Assembly: GCA_964632305.1 (NCBI GenBank) | Contig: CAZWBR010000001.1 | Location: 62,001 to 126,000 of the forward strand | From: CAZWBR01 sp964632305 | GTDB taxonomy: Bacteria; Bacteroidota; Bacteroidia; Bacteroidales; Prolixibacteraceae | Direction: 5' to 3' | DNA length: 64,000 nt | Part shown: in pieces, positions 17,317-26,477 of the stretch | Layout of the letters: every line of letters starts with the position of its first letter | Numbering within the stretch: the stretch's first letter is position 1 | Program-made: the position numbers and the translations under genes | The notes under the pieces: generated by a model | The model's database searches: none | What the model saw: only the letters and a program-made list of their open reading frames with translations | Told to the model about the DNA's origin: nothing

Positions 17317-18999
<1,683 letters not shown>

Positions 19000-19012
19000 T
19001 TCCCGGAAAAAA

Positions 19013-19049
19013 TTAATCGGGGTGCGACATTAAGTTGCACCCCGATTTA
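19013..19049. terminator. Terminator between ettA and the Yip1 gene
   Basis: AATCGGGGTGCGAC (19015-19028) pairs with GTTGCACCCCGATT (19034-19047), with one G-T pair and a 5-base loop. The flanks are AT-rich rather than a pure T-run. It lies between two convergent genes. Confidence 0.75.
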
Positions 19050-19084
19050 ATTTAATCCATTCCTGGTTTCTGTATTCGCGTTAT

Positions 19085-19675
19085 TCAGTAAGGCATTGTC
19101 ATATAATTCGGTAAAAATATGCGGCTAAGAATAGCCGAAAGCACAATACTGACCACTACGATCACGATCAGGCTGACCACGAAATAACCGGTCACCTTCT
19201 CTTCCGAAACTCCCATCATGGGCTTTAAACCGATGTACAACAGGTAAAGGCCATAAACCGATGCGATCAACACAATTATTCCCAACGATGGTAAAATCAG
19301 CAACAATCCAAAAACCATCATCGGGGAATAGGAATAACAAACCAACTCAAATGCCTTGTTGAAATTTTTTACCGCGTTGAAATTAGGCGCTAACGCGTTA
19401 ATCACAAAAGCGGAAATAAAAACTCCGGCAATAATCGAGATCAGTTGGATGGCCGCCTGCTTGATCCCTAACCCGAACGACCCGACATGGCCGGCAAAAG
19501 GAATATCCATCCCGATTAATCCGTAACCAATAAAAGAGGCAATGGCAGGAATCAGGGCCAATGGAAAAAGAAAAGAACCAAACATTTCAGCGACAGTAAG
19601 ATTCTCACCGGAGATCACCTCCCATTCGCTCTTCGGACTTAAAATAATCCCTTTGACACGTTCAATGATTTTCAT
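19085..19675 (-). CDS. Yip1-family multi-spanning membrane protein
   Basis: 196 residues with a short cytosolic start (IIERVKGIILSPKSEWEVI), which is the usual opening of bacterial Yip1-domain proteins. Five hydrophobic segments follow, including PLALIPAIASFIGYGLIG and VVSLIVIVVVSIVLSAIL. The role of bacterial Yip1 proteins is not settled. It lies 38 bp after a DUF4412-like gene on the same strand and is probably co-transcribed with it. Confidence 0.82.
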   Translation of the reverse strand: MKIIERVKGIILSPKSEWEVISGENLTVAEMFGSFLFPLALIPAIASFIGYGLIGMDIPFAGHVGSFGLGIKQAAIQLISIIAGVFISAFVINALAPNFNAVKNFNKAFELVCYSYSPMMVFGLLLILPSLGIIVLIASVYGLYLLYIGLKPMMGVSEEKVTGYFVVSLIVIVVVSIVLSAILSRIFLPNYMTMPY

Positions 19676-19713
19676 AGCTTACTTTTTACTGATTGAACAA
19701 TGAAAATAACCGT

Positions 19714-20451
19714 CTATTTTTTCTTGAATTGCTTGAGGATATTTTTCAGATTGGGAACCGGCTCTGCAGTATCCGCACTATCCCCCTGATTAGGCTCTGC
19801 AGCATCGTTCTCCTGCTCCATCTGTTTTTGGATCTCCTCCATGGTGGGCATTTTTTCTTCCTTGAACTTTACATCTGAAGGAATCGCGAATTTATTGGCA
19901 GGAATACTGGCATTTGCATTTAATTCCGTGAGTTTCACTACCGCACTAATTATCAGGTTAACTTCCGTCCGGATTGCCATCCCGTTTGTTTTCCACACCC
20001 ATACTTTTGAATTCAGCCCTTCCCAAACCTCACACGATTTTCCGTCCAAAGTGGCTTCCCCTGTTTTTTTGAACCCCGTCGATTCCATCAATTTCCGGGC
20101 AAATTCTTCCATATCAAAATCGGGATCTTTCAAATACTCCTCCATTAGGGTATTTCTGACATGGGTCCCTTTCTTGGTGGCGGGATCCCATTGATAAGTA
20201 TCAAAACCAAGATTAAGCGTACAACTGTTCGATTTCTGCTTCATACCCAAAATCTTAGTCTCCGTCTGGGTCGTCCTGAACTCTTTCTCGCCATAATCGT
20301 CAAACCAGACGGTCTCGGTTCCGGTAACATTCCCCTCATGAACATATTGGGCAATACCTGATTTGAGCTGATACCTTTTAAACTCGGTTTTCTGACCTAT
20401 TGCCGCTATGGTAAAGGTCAATAAAACAAATGTCAGAAATAGGGTCTTCAT
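19714..20451 (-). CDS. Secreted DUF4412-like protein
   Basis: 245 residues with a signal peptide (TLFLTFVLLTFTIAAIGQ). The middle has the pattern of Bacteroidota proteins that respond to outer-membrane stress: beta-rich, with TWVWFDDYG-type elements such as TETVWFDDYGEKEF and YQWDPATKKGTHV, and later a SCEVWEG turn. The C-terminal 50 residues are acidic and low in complexity. I assign it to the DUF4412-like group from this layout, with moderate certainty. No enzyme motif is seen. Confidence 0.6.
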   Translation of the reverse strand: MKTLFLTFVLLTFTIAAIGQKTEFKRYQLKSGIAQYVHEGNVTGTETVWFDDYGEKEFRTTQTETKILGMKQKSNSCTLNLGFDTYQWDPATKKGTHVRNTLMEEYLKDPDFDMEEFARKLMESTGFKKTGEATLDGKSCEVWEGLNSKVWVWKTNGMAIRTEVNLIISAVVKLTELNANASIPANKFAIPSDVKFKEEKMPTMEEIQKQMEQENDAAEPNQGDSADTAEPVPNLKNILKQFKKK

Positions 20452-20769
20452 AACTGATAAGTAGATTAATTATTAGTTTTACGTCGGTTTTGGTCATCAT
20501 TCCAATGAACCGTCAAGTTGGATCAAGTTACAAAAAAATCATTTAATATACTACTAAACAGACGATAATAAAACACAGAGACCTATTTTCATCTTATTGA
20601 TAAACGGACCAAAGCGCTGTAACCCGTCACGAAAGGGAATCTCAACAGAAATAATCAGACTGAATGGAAATATGCCAAATAAAAAACCGGAAAAAATATT
20701 TTGATCAATGAACATTTTACCGTAAATTTAATGACGAGGCAATGACCTGACACCCTTTTTGAAAAACTT
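20452..20769. other. Divergent intergenic region before the histidine kinase gene
   Basis: 318 AT-rich bases. The only supported element is the plus-strand promoter at 20700-20730. No -7 match was found for the minus-strand DUF4412-like gene, and there is no open frame of note. Confidence 0.6.
20700..20730 (+). promoter_or_regulatory. Predicted promoter of the histidine kinase gene
   Basis: TTTG (20700-20703), 19 bases, TAAATTTA (20723-20730; one mismatch to TANNTTTG), 39 bases before the ATG. Confidence 0.6.
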
Positions 20770-21588
20770 ATGACAAGCTTTATCATCTATTCTCTAATTA
20801 TATTAGGCCTTATAGCGCTTTTGTTTACCCTGTTTCTAATAGCGGAATCCAAGAATAAGAAAATCCTGGCCGAGAAACAGGAGGAGATTAAAAAACAACT
20901 GATCAGCGAATTAAAAAAAGACCACCAGATCCTCGCGGCCAAAGCCGTCTTGCAGGGAGAAGAACAGGAACGGGCCAGGATCTCACGCGATCTGCATGAC
21001 GGGTTAGGAGGACTACTCACCGGGCTTAAACTCTCGCTTTCCGGGATGTTCGATGGTCATGAGATCCCCGAACCATTACATGATAAATTCGATAAAGCAA
21101 TTGTCGATTTAAACAATTCCATCAATGAACTGAGACGTATTTCACATAACCTGATGCCCCCCGCCATTGTTCAGTTTGGCCTGAAAGAAGCCCTGAACGA
21201 TTTTTGCATTCAGATGAACAAGAAATCAGAAATTCAGGTCGTCTTCATCTTTTACGGTAAAAATATCCGATTCAACAGCTCGTTAGAAATCGCAACCTAT
21301 CGCATTGCCCAGGAAGCGATCAACAACGCCATGAAATACAGCCAAGCTACCGAAATAAAAGTCCAACTGATCCTGGAAAAAGAGTGGCTTAACTTAACCG
21401 TTCAGGACAACGGGAAAGGATTCGATTCCCGGAACGAAGAAATCAGGCAATCGTCCGGCTTACGAAATATACGTGCCCGTGCCGAATCGTACGATGGCCG
21501 GCTCGACATCAGTTCCAGCCCGGGTATCGGCACCGAAATAATCGTGGATTTCATTCTGAATCATGACACGGACCAGGAGCCGGGCTGA
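20770..21588 (+). CDS. Sensor histidine kinase, NarX/HisKA_3 type, with minimal sensor
   Basis: 272 residues: one membrane segment at about 4-24, a coiled coil rich in Lys and Glu to about 60, and then the HisKA_3 domain. The phospho-acceptor His76 is in ARISRDLHDGLGG. The ATPase domain has the N-box AQEAINNAMKYSQAT, and DNGKGFD and GIGTE as the Gly boxes. There is no periplasmic, PAS or GAF domain, so the signal must come through the membrane or a partner protein. It lies 137 bp before a NarL-type regulator, its likely partner, and upstream of an HtrA protease. Confidence 0.92.
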   Translation: MTSFIIYSLIILGLIALLFTLFLIAESKNKKILAEKQEEIKKQLISELKKDHQILAAKAVLQGEEQERARISRDLHDGLGGLLTGLKLSLSGMFDGHEIPEPLHDKFDKAIVDLNNSINELRRISHNLMPPAIVQFGLKEALNDFCIQMNKKSEIQVVFIFYGKNIRFNSSLEIATYRIAQEAINNAMKYSQATEIKVQLILEKEWLNLTVQDNGKGFDSRNEEIRQSSGLRNIRARAESYDGRLDISSSPGIGTEIIVDFILNHDTDQEPG

Positions 21589-21725
21589 AAAAGCAAAACC
21601 GCTAAAACCCCTGTGTAGGGCAGTAAAGTCTTGCTATCCAATAAATACAAGAAAAAGGTGCGAAAAAAAATAGTAACATACAAAAAAAAGAATTACATTT
21701 ATCGAACAAGGTAAAAGCTATAAAA

Positions 21726-22343
21726 ATGATAAGGATTTTAATAGTTGACGATCATCCGGTAGTGGTTGAAGGACTAAAAAAAGTGCTGCACGACTATACC
21801 TGCCTTGCTGCATATACAGGGAAAGAAGCTCTGTTCATCGTTCAGGAATTTAAACCCGACCTGGTCATGCTCGACATCAATCTTCCCGATATTAACGGGA
21901 TCGATCTGTGCAAGACCATGATCGGACAAAACAAGGGTCTTAAGATTTTAGCCATCAGCTATTTCAACCAGAGGAGCTACGTTTCCAGAATGATGGAGAA
22001 CGGGGCTAAAGGATATATCCTGAAAAACTCCACCGAAGATGAAATCAAGGAAGCCATCAACAGCGTCCTCTCCGGCAAGGAGTATCTGAGCGACGAGATC
22101 TCCGACATCCTGTTAAAGAAAAACCACAGCGATGAAACTTTTCTCACCCGTAGGGAGCTGGAAATATTGAGGTTAATTGCCGATGGCTACACCAACGCGG
22201 TCATCGCCGATAAACTGTTCGTAAGCCCGCTAACGGTCGATAGTCACCGGAAAAACCTGATCATGAAGCTGGATGCCAAAAACACTGCCTCGTTGATTAA
22301 AATTGCCCTGAGCAAAGGATTGATCGAGCTCAAGGATTGTTAA
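21726..22343 (+). CDS. NarL/FixJ-family response regulator
   Basis: 205 residues. The receiver domain (1-120) has the acidic pair VDDH, the phospho-acceptor Asp50 in DLVMLDIN, and Lys in YILKNSTED. The LuxR-type DNA-binding helix-turn-helix is at about 140-200 (LTRRELEILRLIADGYTNAV and FVSPLTVDSHRKNLIMKL). It acts with the kinase upstream; targets cannot be read from the sequence. The following HtrA gene is a plausible but unproven target. Confidence 0.93.
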   Translation: MIRILIVDDHPVVVEGLKKVLHDYTCLAAYTGKEALFIVQEFKPDLVMLDINLPDINGIDLCKTMIGQNKGLKILAISYFNQRSYVSRMMENGAKGYILKNSTEDEIKEAINSVLSGKEYLSDEISDILLKKNHSDETFLTRRELEILRLIADGYTNAVIADKLFVSPLTVDSHRKNLIMKLDAKNTASLIKIALSKGLIELKDC

Positions 22344-22631
22344 GCTCGTTTTCTTAACCCTGAACAGGCCCACCGGCTCACCCTTTCCAACCCTTGACAT
22401 TTTGACAGGCTCGTGTCATTTCGATCCAGGGATATCCACCGGCTTTTGTCATAATACCGGATTCTTAGAAGAACCTGAGAACCTGAAATTTTTAATGAAA
22501 CTAAAGTGAAGTTAAAGTATGTTAATCAACTTTTACTTTTAATACTTCGTATACTCTAATTGATAAATTTGTAAAAAATGGTACGCAAATTGTTCGTTTA
22601 TAAGAGTGAAACTATTAAAATGTAAAAGACT
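22344..22631. other. Regulatory region before the HtrA protease gene
   Basis: 288 bp. A -7 box TAAATTTG is at 22564-22571, 60 bases before the ATG, without a good -33. Upstream lie a CCACCGGCT pair (22370-22378 and 22436-22444, 66 bp apart) and an inverted repeat TGACA/TGTCA around 22403-22418. These might be operators of a stress regulator; there is no direct support. Confidence 0.4.
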
Positions 22632-24080
22632 ATGGACAGATTAAAAAAAATTGCTTCATACGTGGCAATTGCATTTGCCGGAGCCATCATTGCAATCTTT
22701 TTATTTAACAGAATTCAACCCAAAGAAGTATTAATCAAAGAGAGCCAACCAATCCAATTGGCCAGCTACTCCCCTGCTTCGGTTCAATTGCCCGATTTCA
22801 CCCAGGCCGCTGAAAAAAGTGTTCATGCCGTCGTGGGGATTACCACAAAAACAAAAACCCAGTCAATGGGTGGCTACGAAAGCCCGTTCGATTTCTTTTT
22901 CGGACCCAGGGGCGGATATAACCGCGAACCGCAATACAGCGTCTCTGCCGGTTCAGGAGTCATACTAAGCCCCGATGGATATATTGTAACCAATAACCAT
23001 GTAGTGGAACGTGCAGACGATATTGAAGTTCTGTTGAACGACAACAGAAAATTCACCGCCAAACTGATCGGGGCTGACCCCAATACCGATATTGCCCTGA
23101 TAAAGATAGACGGGAAAGATCTGCCCACATTAACCTGGGGCGACTCTGATGCGCTTAAACTGGGCGAATGGGTTTTAGCCGTGGGAAATCCCTTTAACCT
23201 GACCTCTACGGTAACGGCAGGGATTATCAGTGCCAAAGGCAGAAGTATCGGGATCATGAGCGGACAGATGCCGCTTGAATCCTTTATTCAAACCGACGCC
23301 GCGGTAAACCCGGGCAACAGTGGCGGCGCCATGGTGAACGGTCTCGGCGAACTGGTTGGTATCAATACCGCCATTGCCTCCCGCACCGGCTCTTATTCGG
23401 GCATCTCCTTTGCCGTACCAGCCACTATCGCCAAAAAAGTGGTTGAAGACCTCAAAAAATATGGCGAAGTCCAACGAGCTTTATTGGGTATCACCGGTGG
23501 AACCGTTAACGAAGAGGTGATCAAGGAAAAAAGCCTTAAACTGGATAAAGTCGAAGGCGTTTATATCGATGCCACAACCGAGGATGGCGCTGCAAGAAAA
23601 GCCGGATTGAAACAAGGCGACGTGATCGTCGGAATTAACGGCAGCAAAGTAACCAGCATGTCTGAACTTCAGGAACAAATCGGAAAATACCGTCCGGGCG
23701 ACAAAGTAGATGTTACCGTAAAAAGGGACGGCTCAACTAAACAATTGCCGGTCGTATTACGTAATATGAAAGGCGACACCTCGATAGTCAAGGATTCCTT
23801 CTCACTGCTGGGAGCCGAGTTCTCAACGGTATCGGATAGAGATAAAGAACGTCTGGAAATCGAAGAAGGAGTTCAGATCGTCAATCTCTCGAACGGCAAA
23901 ATGAAAACCTCCGGAGTCAAGGTCGGGTTTATCATCACCGATGTAAACAAAATCTCTGTGGGAAGCGTGGAAGATCTTAAGAGAGCAATCTCTGTGACCA
24001 ATGACAAAAAACCCGTCTTAATAGAAGGAGTATATCCCGACGGAAAATGGGCTTACTATGTTTTCAGTATGAATGATTGA
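22632..24080 (+). CDS. degP: DegP/DegQ-type periplasmic serine protease (HtrA)
   Basis: ATP-independent protease/chaperone for misfolded envelope proteins. The 482 residues start with a membrane or signal segment (about 8-26). The trypsin-like domain has the triad His123 (TNNHVV), Asp153 (NTDIALIKI) and Ser230 (NPGNSGGA). Two PDZ domains follow: the first around 290-375 (GAARKAGLKQGDVIVGING), the second near the C-terminus (VGFIITDVNKISVGSVEDL). The order matches DegP/DegQ. It follows a two-component pair and precedes the primary sigma factor gene. Confidence 0.95.
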   Translation: MDRLKKIASYVAIAFAGAIIAIFLFNRIQPKEVLIKESQPIQLASYSPASVQLPDFTQAAEKSVHAVVGITTKTKTQSMGGYESPFDFFFGPRGGYNREPQYSVSAGSGVILSPDGYIVTNNHVVERADDIEVLLNDNRKFTAKLIGADPNTDIALIKIDGKDLPTLTWGDSDALKLGEWVLAVGNPFNLTSTVTAGIISAKGRSIGIMSGQMPLESFIQTDAAVNPGNSGGAMVNGLGELVGINTAIASRTGSYSGISFAVPATIAKKVVEDLKKYGEVQRALLGITGGTVNEEVIKEKSLKLDKVEGVYIDATTEDGAARKAGLKQGDVIVGINGSKVTSMSELQEQIGKYRPGDKVDVTVKRDGSTKQLPVVLRNMKGDTSIVKDSFSLLGAEFSTVSDRDKERLEIEEGVQIVNLSNGKMKTSGVKVGFIITDVNKISVGSVEDLKRAISVTNDKKPVLIEGVYPDGKWAYYVFSMND

Positions 24081-24113
24081 TTCATACTCAAAACAAAAAC
24101 ATCTAACTTAGTA

Positions 24114-24144
24114 TTGCACAAAACCGCAAATCTTCGTAACTTTG
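24114..24144 (+). promoter_or_regulatory. Predicted promoter of the primary sigma factor gene
   Basis: TTG (24114-24116), 20 bases, TAACTTTG (24137-24144), 20 bases before the ATG. The box is of the kind the encoded sigma factor itself should recognise, so the gene is probably self-transcribed. Confidence 0.7.
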
Positions 24145-24164
24145 CGGACTTTTAATCGGAGAGC

Positions 24165-25025
24165 ATGAGACAATTAAAAATTACAAAATCAATTACCAAT
24201 CGCGAAAGTGCCTCGCTTGACAAGTATCTTCAGGAAATTGGCAAAGAAGAGCTGATTTCTGTTGAAGAAGAGGTTGAATTGGCGCAGAGGATTAAAAAAG
24301 GCGATCAGGCAGCACTTGAAAAACTTACCAGGGCGAATCTTCGGTTTGTGGTCTCTGTTGCAAAACAGTACCAAAATCAGGGATTAAGCTTGCCTGACCT
24401 TATCAATGAAGGTAATTTAGGTCTCATTAAAGCTGCCGAAAAGTTCGATGAAACCCGCGGTTTTAAGTTTATCTCTTATGCTGTATGGTGGATTCGTCAA
24501 TCAATCCTTCAAGCGCTGGCTGAACAATCGAGAATTGTACGTCTGCCGCTTAACCAGGTTGGATCATTAAACAAGATCAATAAGGCTTACTCTAAATTCG
24601 AACAGGAACACGAAAGACGTCCTTCACCTGAAGAACTGGCCGACCAGCTCGAGCTTCCGGCCGATAAGGTCGCCGACACCTTACGCGTCTCCGGCCGTCA
24701 CGTATCCGTTGACGCTCCTTTCGTTGACGGCGAAGACAACAGCCTGCTCGACGTGTTGATCAACAATGACTCACCCAACGCAGACCGTACCCTGATCGAT
24801 GAATCACTGGCACGCGAGATTGACCGCTCGCTGGCAACTCTGACCGAACGTGAAGCGGATATTATCCGGATGTTCTTTGGCATCGGATGCCAGGAAATGA
24901 CTCTTGAAGAGATTGGCGAACATTTCGGGCTAACCCGTGAAAGAGTACGCCAGATCAAAGAGAAAGCCATTCGCCGGTTAAGACACACCTCACGCAGCAA
25001 ATTACTGAAGACATATTTAGGTTAA
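24165..25025 (+). CDS. rpoD: Primary RNA polymerase sigma factor (sigma-70 family, Bacteroidota SigA type)
   Basis: 286 residues with regions 1.2 to 4.2: ASLDKYLQEIGKEELIS (1.2), NLRFVVSVAKQYQNQGLSLP (2.1-2.2), FDETRGFKFISYAVWWIRQ (2.3-2.4), RPSPEELADQL (3), and LEEIGEHFGLTRERVRQIKE (4.2). Region 1.1 and the long non-conserved region of E. coli RpoD are missing, which is the standard Bacteroidota form. It is the factor that reads TTTG-N19-TANNTTTG promoters, many of which are seen in this window. Monocistronic with its own terminator. Confidence 0.95.
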   Translation: MRQLKITKSITNRESASLDKYLQEIGKEELISVEEEVELAQRIKKGDQAALEKLTRANLRFVVSVAKQYQNQGLSLPDLINEGNLGLIKAAEKFDETRGFKFISYAVWWIRQSILQALAEQSRIVRLPLNQVGSLNKINKAYSKFEQEHERRPSPEELADQLELPADKVADTLRVSGRHVSVDAPFVDGEDNSLLDVLINNDSPNADRTLIDESLAREIDRSLATLTEREADIIRMFFGIGCQEMTLEEIGEHFGLTRERVRQIKEKAIRRLRHTSRSKLLKTYLG

Positions 25026-25048
25026 TTCCTTAAAAACAATTTTTCAAG

Positions 25049-25081
25049 AATCCTGTTCGGACTACCCAAACAGGATTTTTT
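25049..25081 (+). terminator. Intrinsic terminator after rpoD
   Basis: AATCCTGTT (25049-25057) pairs perfectly with AACAGGATT (25069-25077), followed by T6 at 25076-25081. Confidence 0.88.
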
Positions 25082-25133
25082 GTTTCTATTCGACCCCTTC
25101 CTGGAAGGTAAGAAAACCGTATCCGGACCATGG

Positions 25134-25213
25134 TTTATTCGTAGTTTGTTCGTACTTTGTTCGTACTTTATTCGTTCACTATACGAACAAACTACCTTAA
25201 AAGAACGAATAAG
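25134..25213. repeat. 11-bp-period direct-plus-inverted repeat array B
   Basis: Four direct 11-base units: TTTATTCGTAG (25134-25144), TTTGTTCGTAC (25145-25155 and 25156-25166) and TTTATTCGTTC (25167-25177). After a 5-base gap come inverted copies: the 13 bases at 25183-25195 are the exact complement of 25141-25153, and the 10 bases at 25203-25212 of 25168-25177. Shares its unit with array A at 3134. It lies between the terminator of rpoD and the end of a convergent gene, a stretch (25026-25364) that otherwise holds nothing recognisable. Confidence 0.85.
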
Positions 25214-25364
25214 AGACTTGCTAAATCAGGAGTTGAACCGGGGAAAATAAGGACACAAGCTTCCTTACTCTGCAGAGAATAGAGCATTTCTAAAAACAAT
25301 GAATAGTGGCCGTGAAAATCGGATACGGAGCAAGAGCCAAAAACAGGCTTCAGAAAAGGAGTAA

Positions 25365-25937
25365 TCAGACCAACTTTTGCATCAGCCAGGCCATATTGCG
25401 GCCAAGGTTGCGCATCGTTTCGATCCCTTCGGCATCCTGTGCCACATCGCCCTTCCCGCCCCCGTAGGCCACGTTCCAGTAGGTCGAACCGGGGACAATC
25501 ATCTGGTTAATCAGGAAAAAATTGTTGATGGTTTCGAAGGCATGGAGCGAACCGGCCCGGCGGGCCACCACGACGCCTGCCCCGACCTTGCGTTTCAGCA
25601 AATGGCCATTGCCACGGGTTACATAACCGGCCACATCGATCAGGGCTTTGATCTCGGTGGTGACATCGGCGAAATAGACCGGCGAACCGAGGATGATCCC
25701 GTCGGCTTCAACCATCTTTTCGATAGCCTGGTTCAGAACTTCATTCTTGATATGGCATTGTCCGTCCTGCATCTCGCGACACTTCAGGCAAGCCGTGCAA
25801 CCATGGACCGGCTTTCCGCCCAATTGAAAGAGTTCGGTCTCTATCCCGGCCAGGTTCAGCTCTTCAAACACCGTATCGATTAAAATCCGGGTATTTCCTT
25901 CCCTGCGCGGGCTTCCGTTAAAGGCAACAACTTTCAT
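25365..25937 (-). CDS. NADPH-dependent FMN reductase / flavodoxin-fold protein
   Basis: 190 residues of the flavodoxin-like fold: FNGSPRREGNTRILIDTV (FMN phosphate loop), GIILGSPVYFADVTTEIKAL, and a Cys pair in HGCTACLKC as in iron-sulfur flavoproteins and related multimeric flavodoxins. It probably reduces FMN, quinones or another small acceptor with NAD(P)H; the substrate cannot be told. It has a -7 box of its own inside the 3' end of the upstream HD gene (25971-25964), so it can be transcribed apart from the uvrB unit. Confidence 0.88.
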   Translation of the reverse strand: MKVVAFNGSPRREGNTRILIDTVFEELNLAGIETELFQLGGKPVHGCTACLKCREMQDGQCHIKNEVLNQAIEKMVEADGIILGSPVYFADVTTEIKALIDVAGYVTRGNGHLLKRKVGAGVVVARRAGSLHAFETINNFFLINQMIVPGSTYWNVAYGGGKGDVAQDAEGIETMRNLGRNMAWLMQKLV

Positions 25938-25963
25938 AAATCAGATGCTTAAGATTGTGGATT

Positions 25964-25971
25964 CAAAGATA
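25964..25971 (-). promoter_or_regulatory. Predicted -7 element of the FMN reductase gene
   Basis: TATCTTTG on the minus strand, 26 bases before the start codon, with TTTT at the -33 distance 19 bases further up. It straddles the upstream HD gene's stop end. Confidence 0.5.
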
Positions 25972-25976
25972 ACGAT

Positions 25977-26477
25977 TCAGCAGGACCTTGAAAAAAGCAT
26001 TTTTAGAAAATTATGCCCGCTGACGGTCTTAAAATAGCTTACCGAGAAGCCATTAACCTGATATTCATCCATTTCATCCTCAACACTATTGACCAGAAAA
26101 TCAGCCTCAACCAACAATTGAAAGACGATATCATCAATCGCCGTTAAAGTATGGTGATGACCGATGATAAAACAAACCCTGGTGATGACCTCTTCGGAGA
26201 TCCCCAACGACTCTAAAATTTGCCTTGCCACCGGAGGGCCTTCTGATTCCTGCAGTTTAGCCGTTGAATGGCCCAGTTTCTTCTCGGCGGCCTGAATGCC
26301 GATATCGTGGAGCAGGGCCGTTATCTCAAGAATCAGTTGCTGATTGGGCCCGAGATTTTCCAATCGACCCATAATTTGCGCATAGGAAAAAACTTTGATT
26401 GAATGTTCAATCCTTCGGGTGTCACCCTTATTAAACCGCATCATTTCTGAAGCGATCGTTGCAATTACTCTATCCAT
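25977..26477 (-). CDS. HD-domain phosphohydrolase
   Basis: 166 residues with the metal-binding pattern of HD hydrolases: His in RRIEHSIKVFSYA, the HD pair in TALLHDIGIQAAEKK, and the later His cluster IIGHHHTLTAIDD. This is expected to hydrolyse a phosphate ester or nucleotide; the substrate is not known. Its start codon overlaps the end of uvrB by 8 bases, which points to translational coupling. Confidence 0.85.
   Translation of the reverse strand: MDRVIATIASEMMRFNKGDTRRIEHSIKVFSYAQIMGRLENLGPNQQLILEITALLHDIGIQAAEKKLGHSTAKLQESEGPPVARQILESLGISEEVITRVCFIIGHHHTLTAIDDIVFQLLVEADFLVNSVEDEMDEYQVNGFSVSYFKTVSGHNFLKMLFSRSC

Noticed and set aside
25134..25213. CRISPR array
   Set aside because: Units of 11 bases without unique spacers and no cas genes; not CRISPR.
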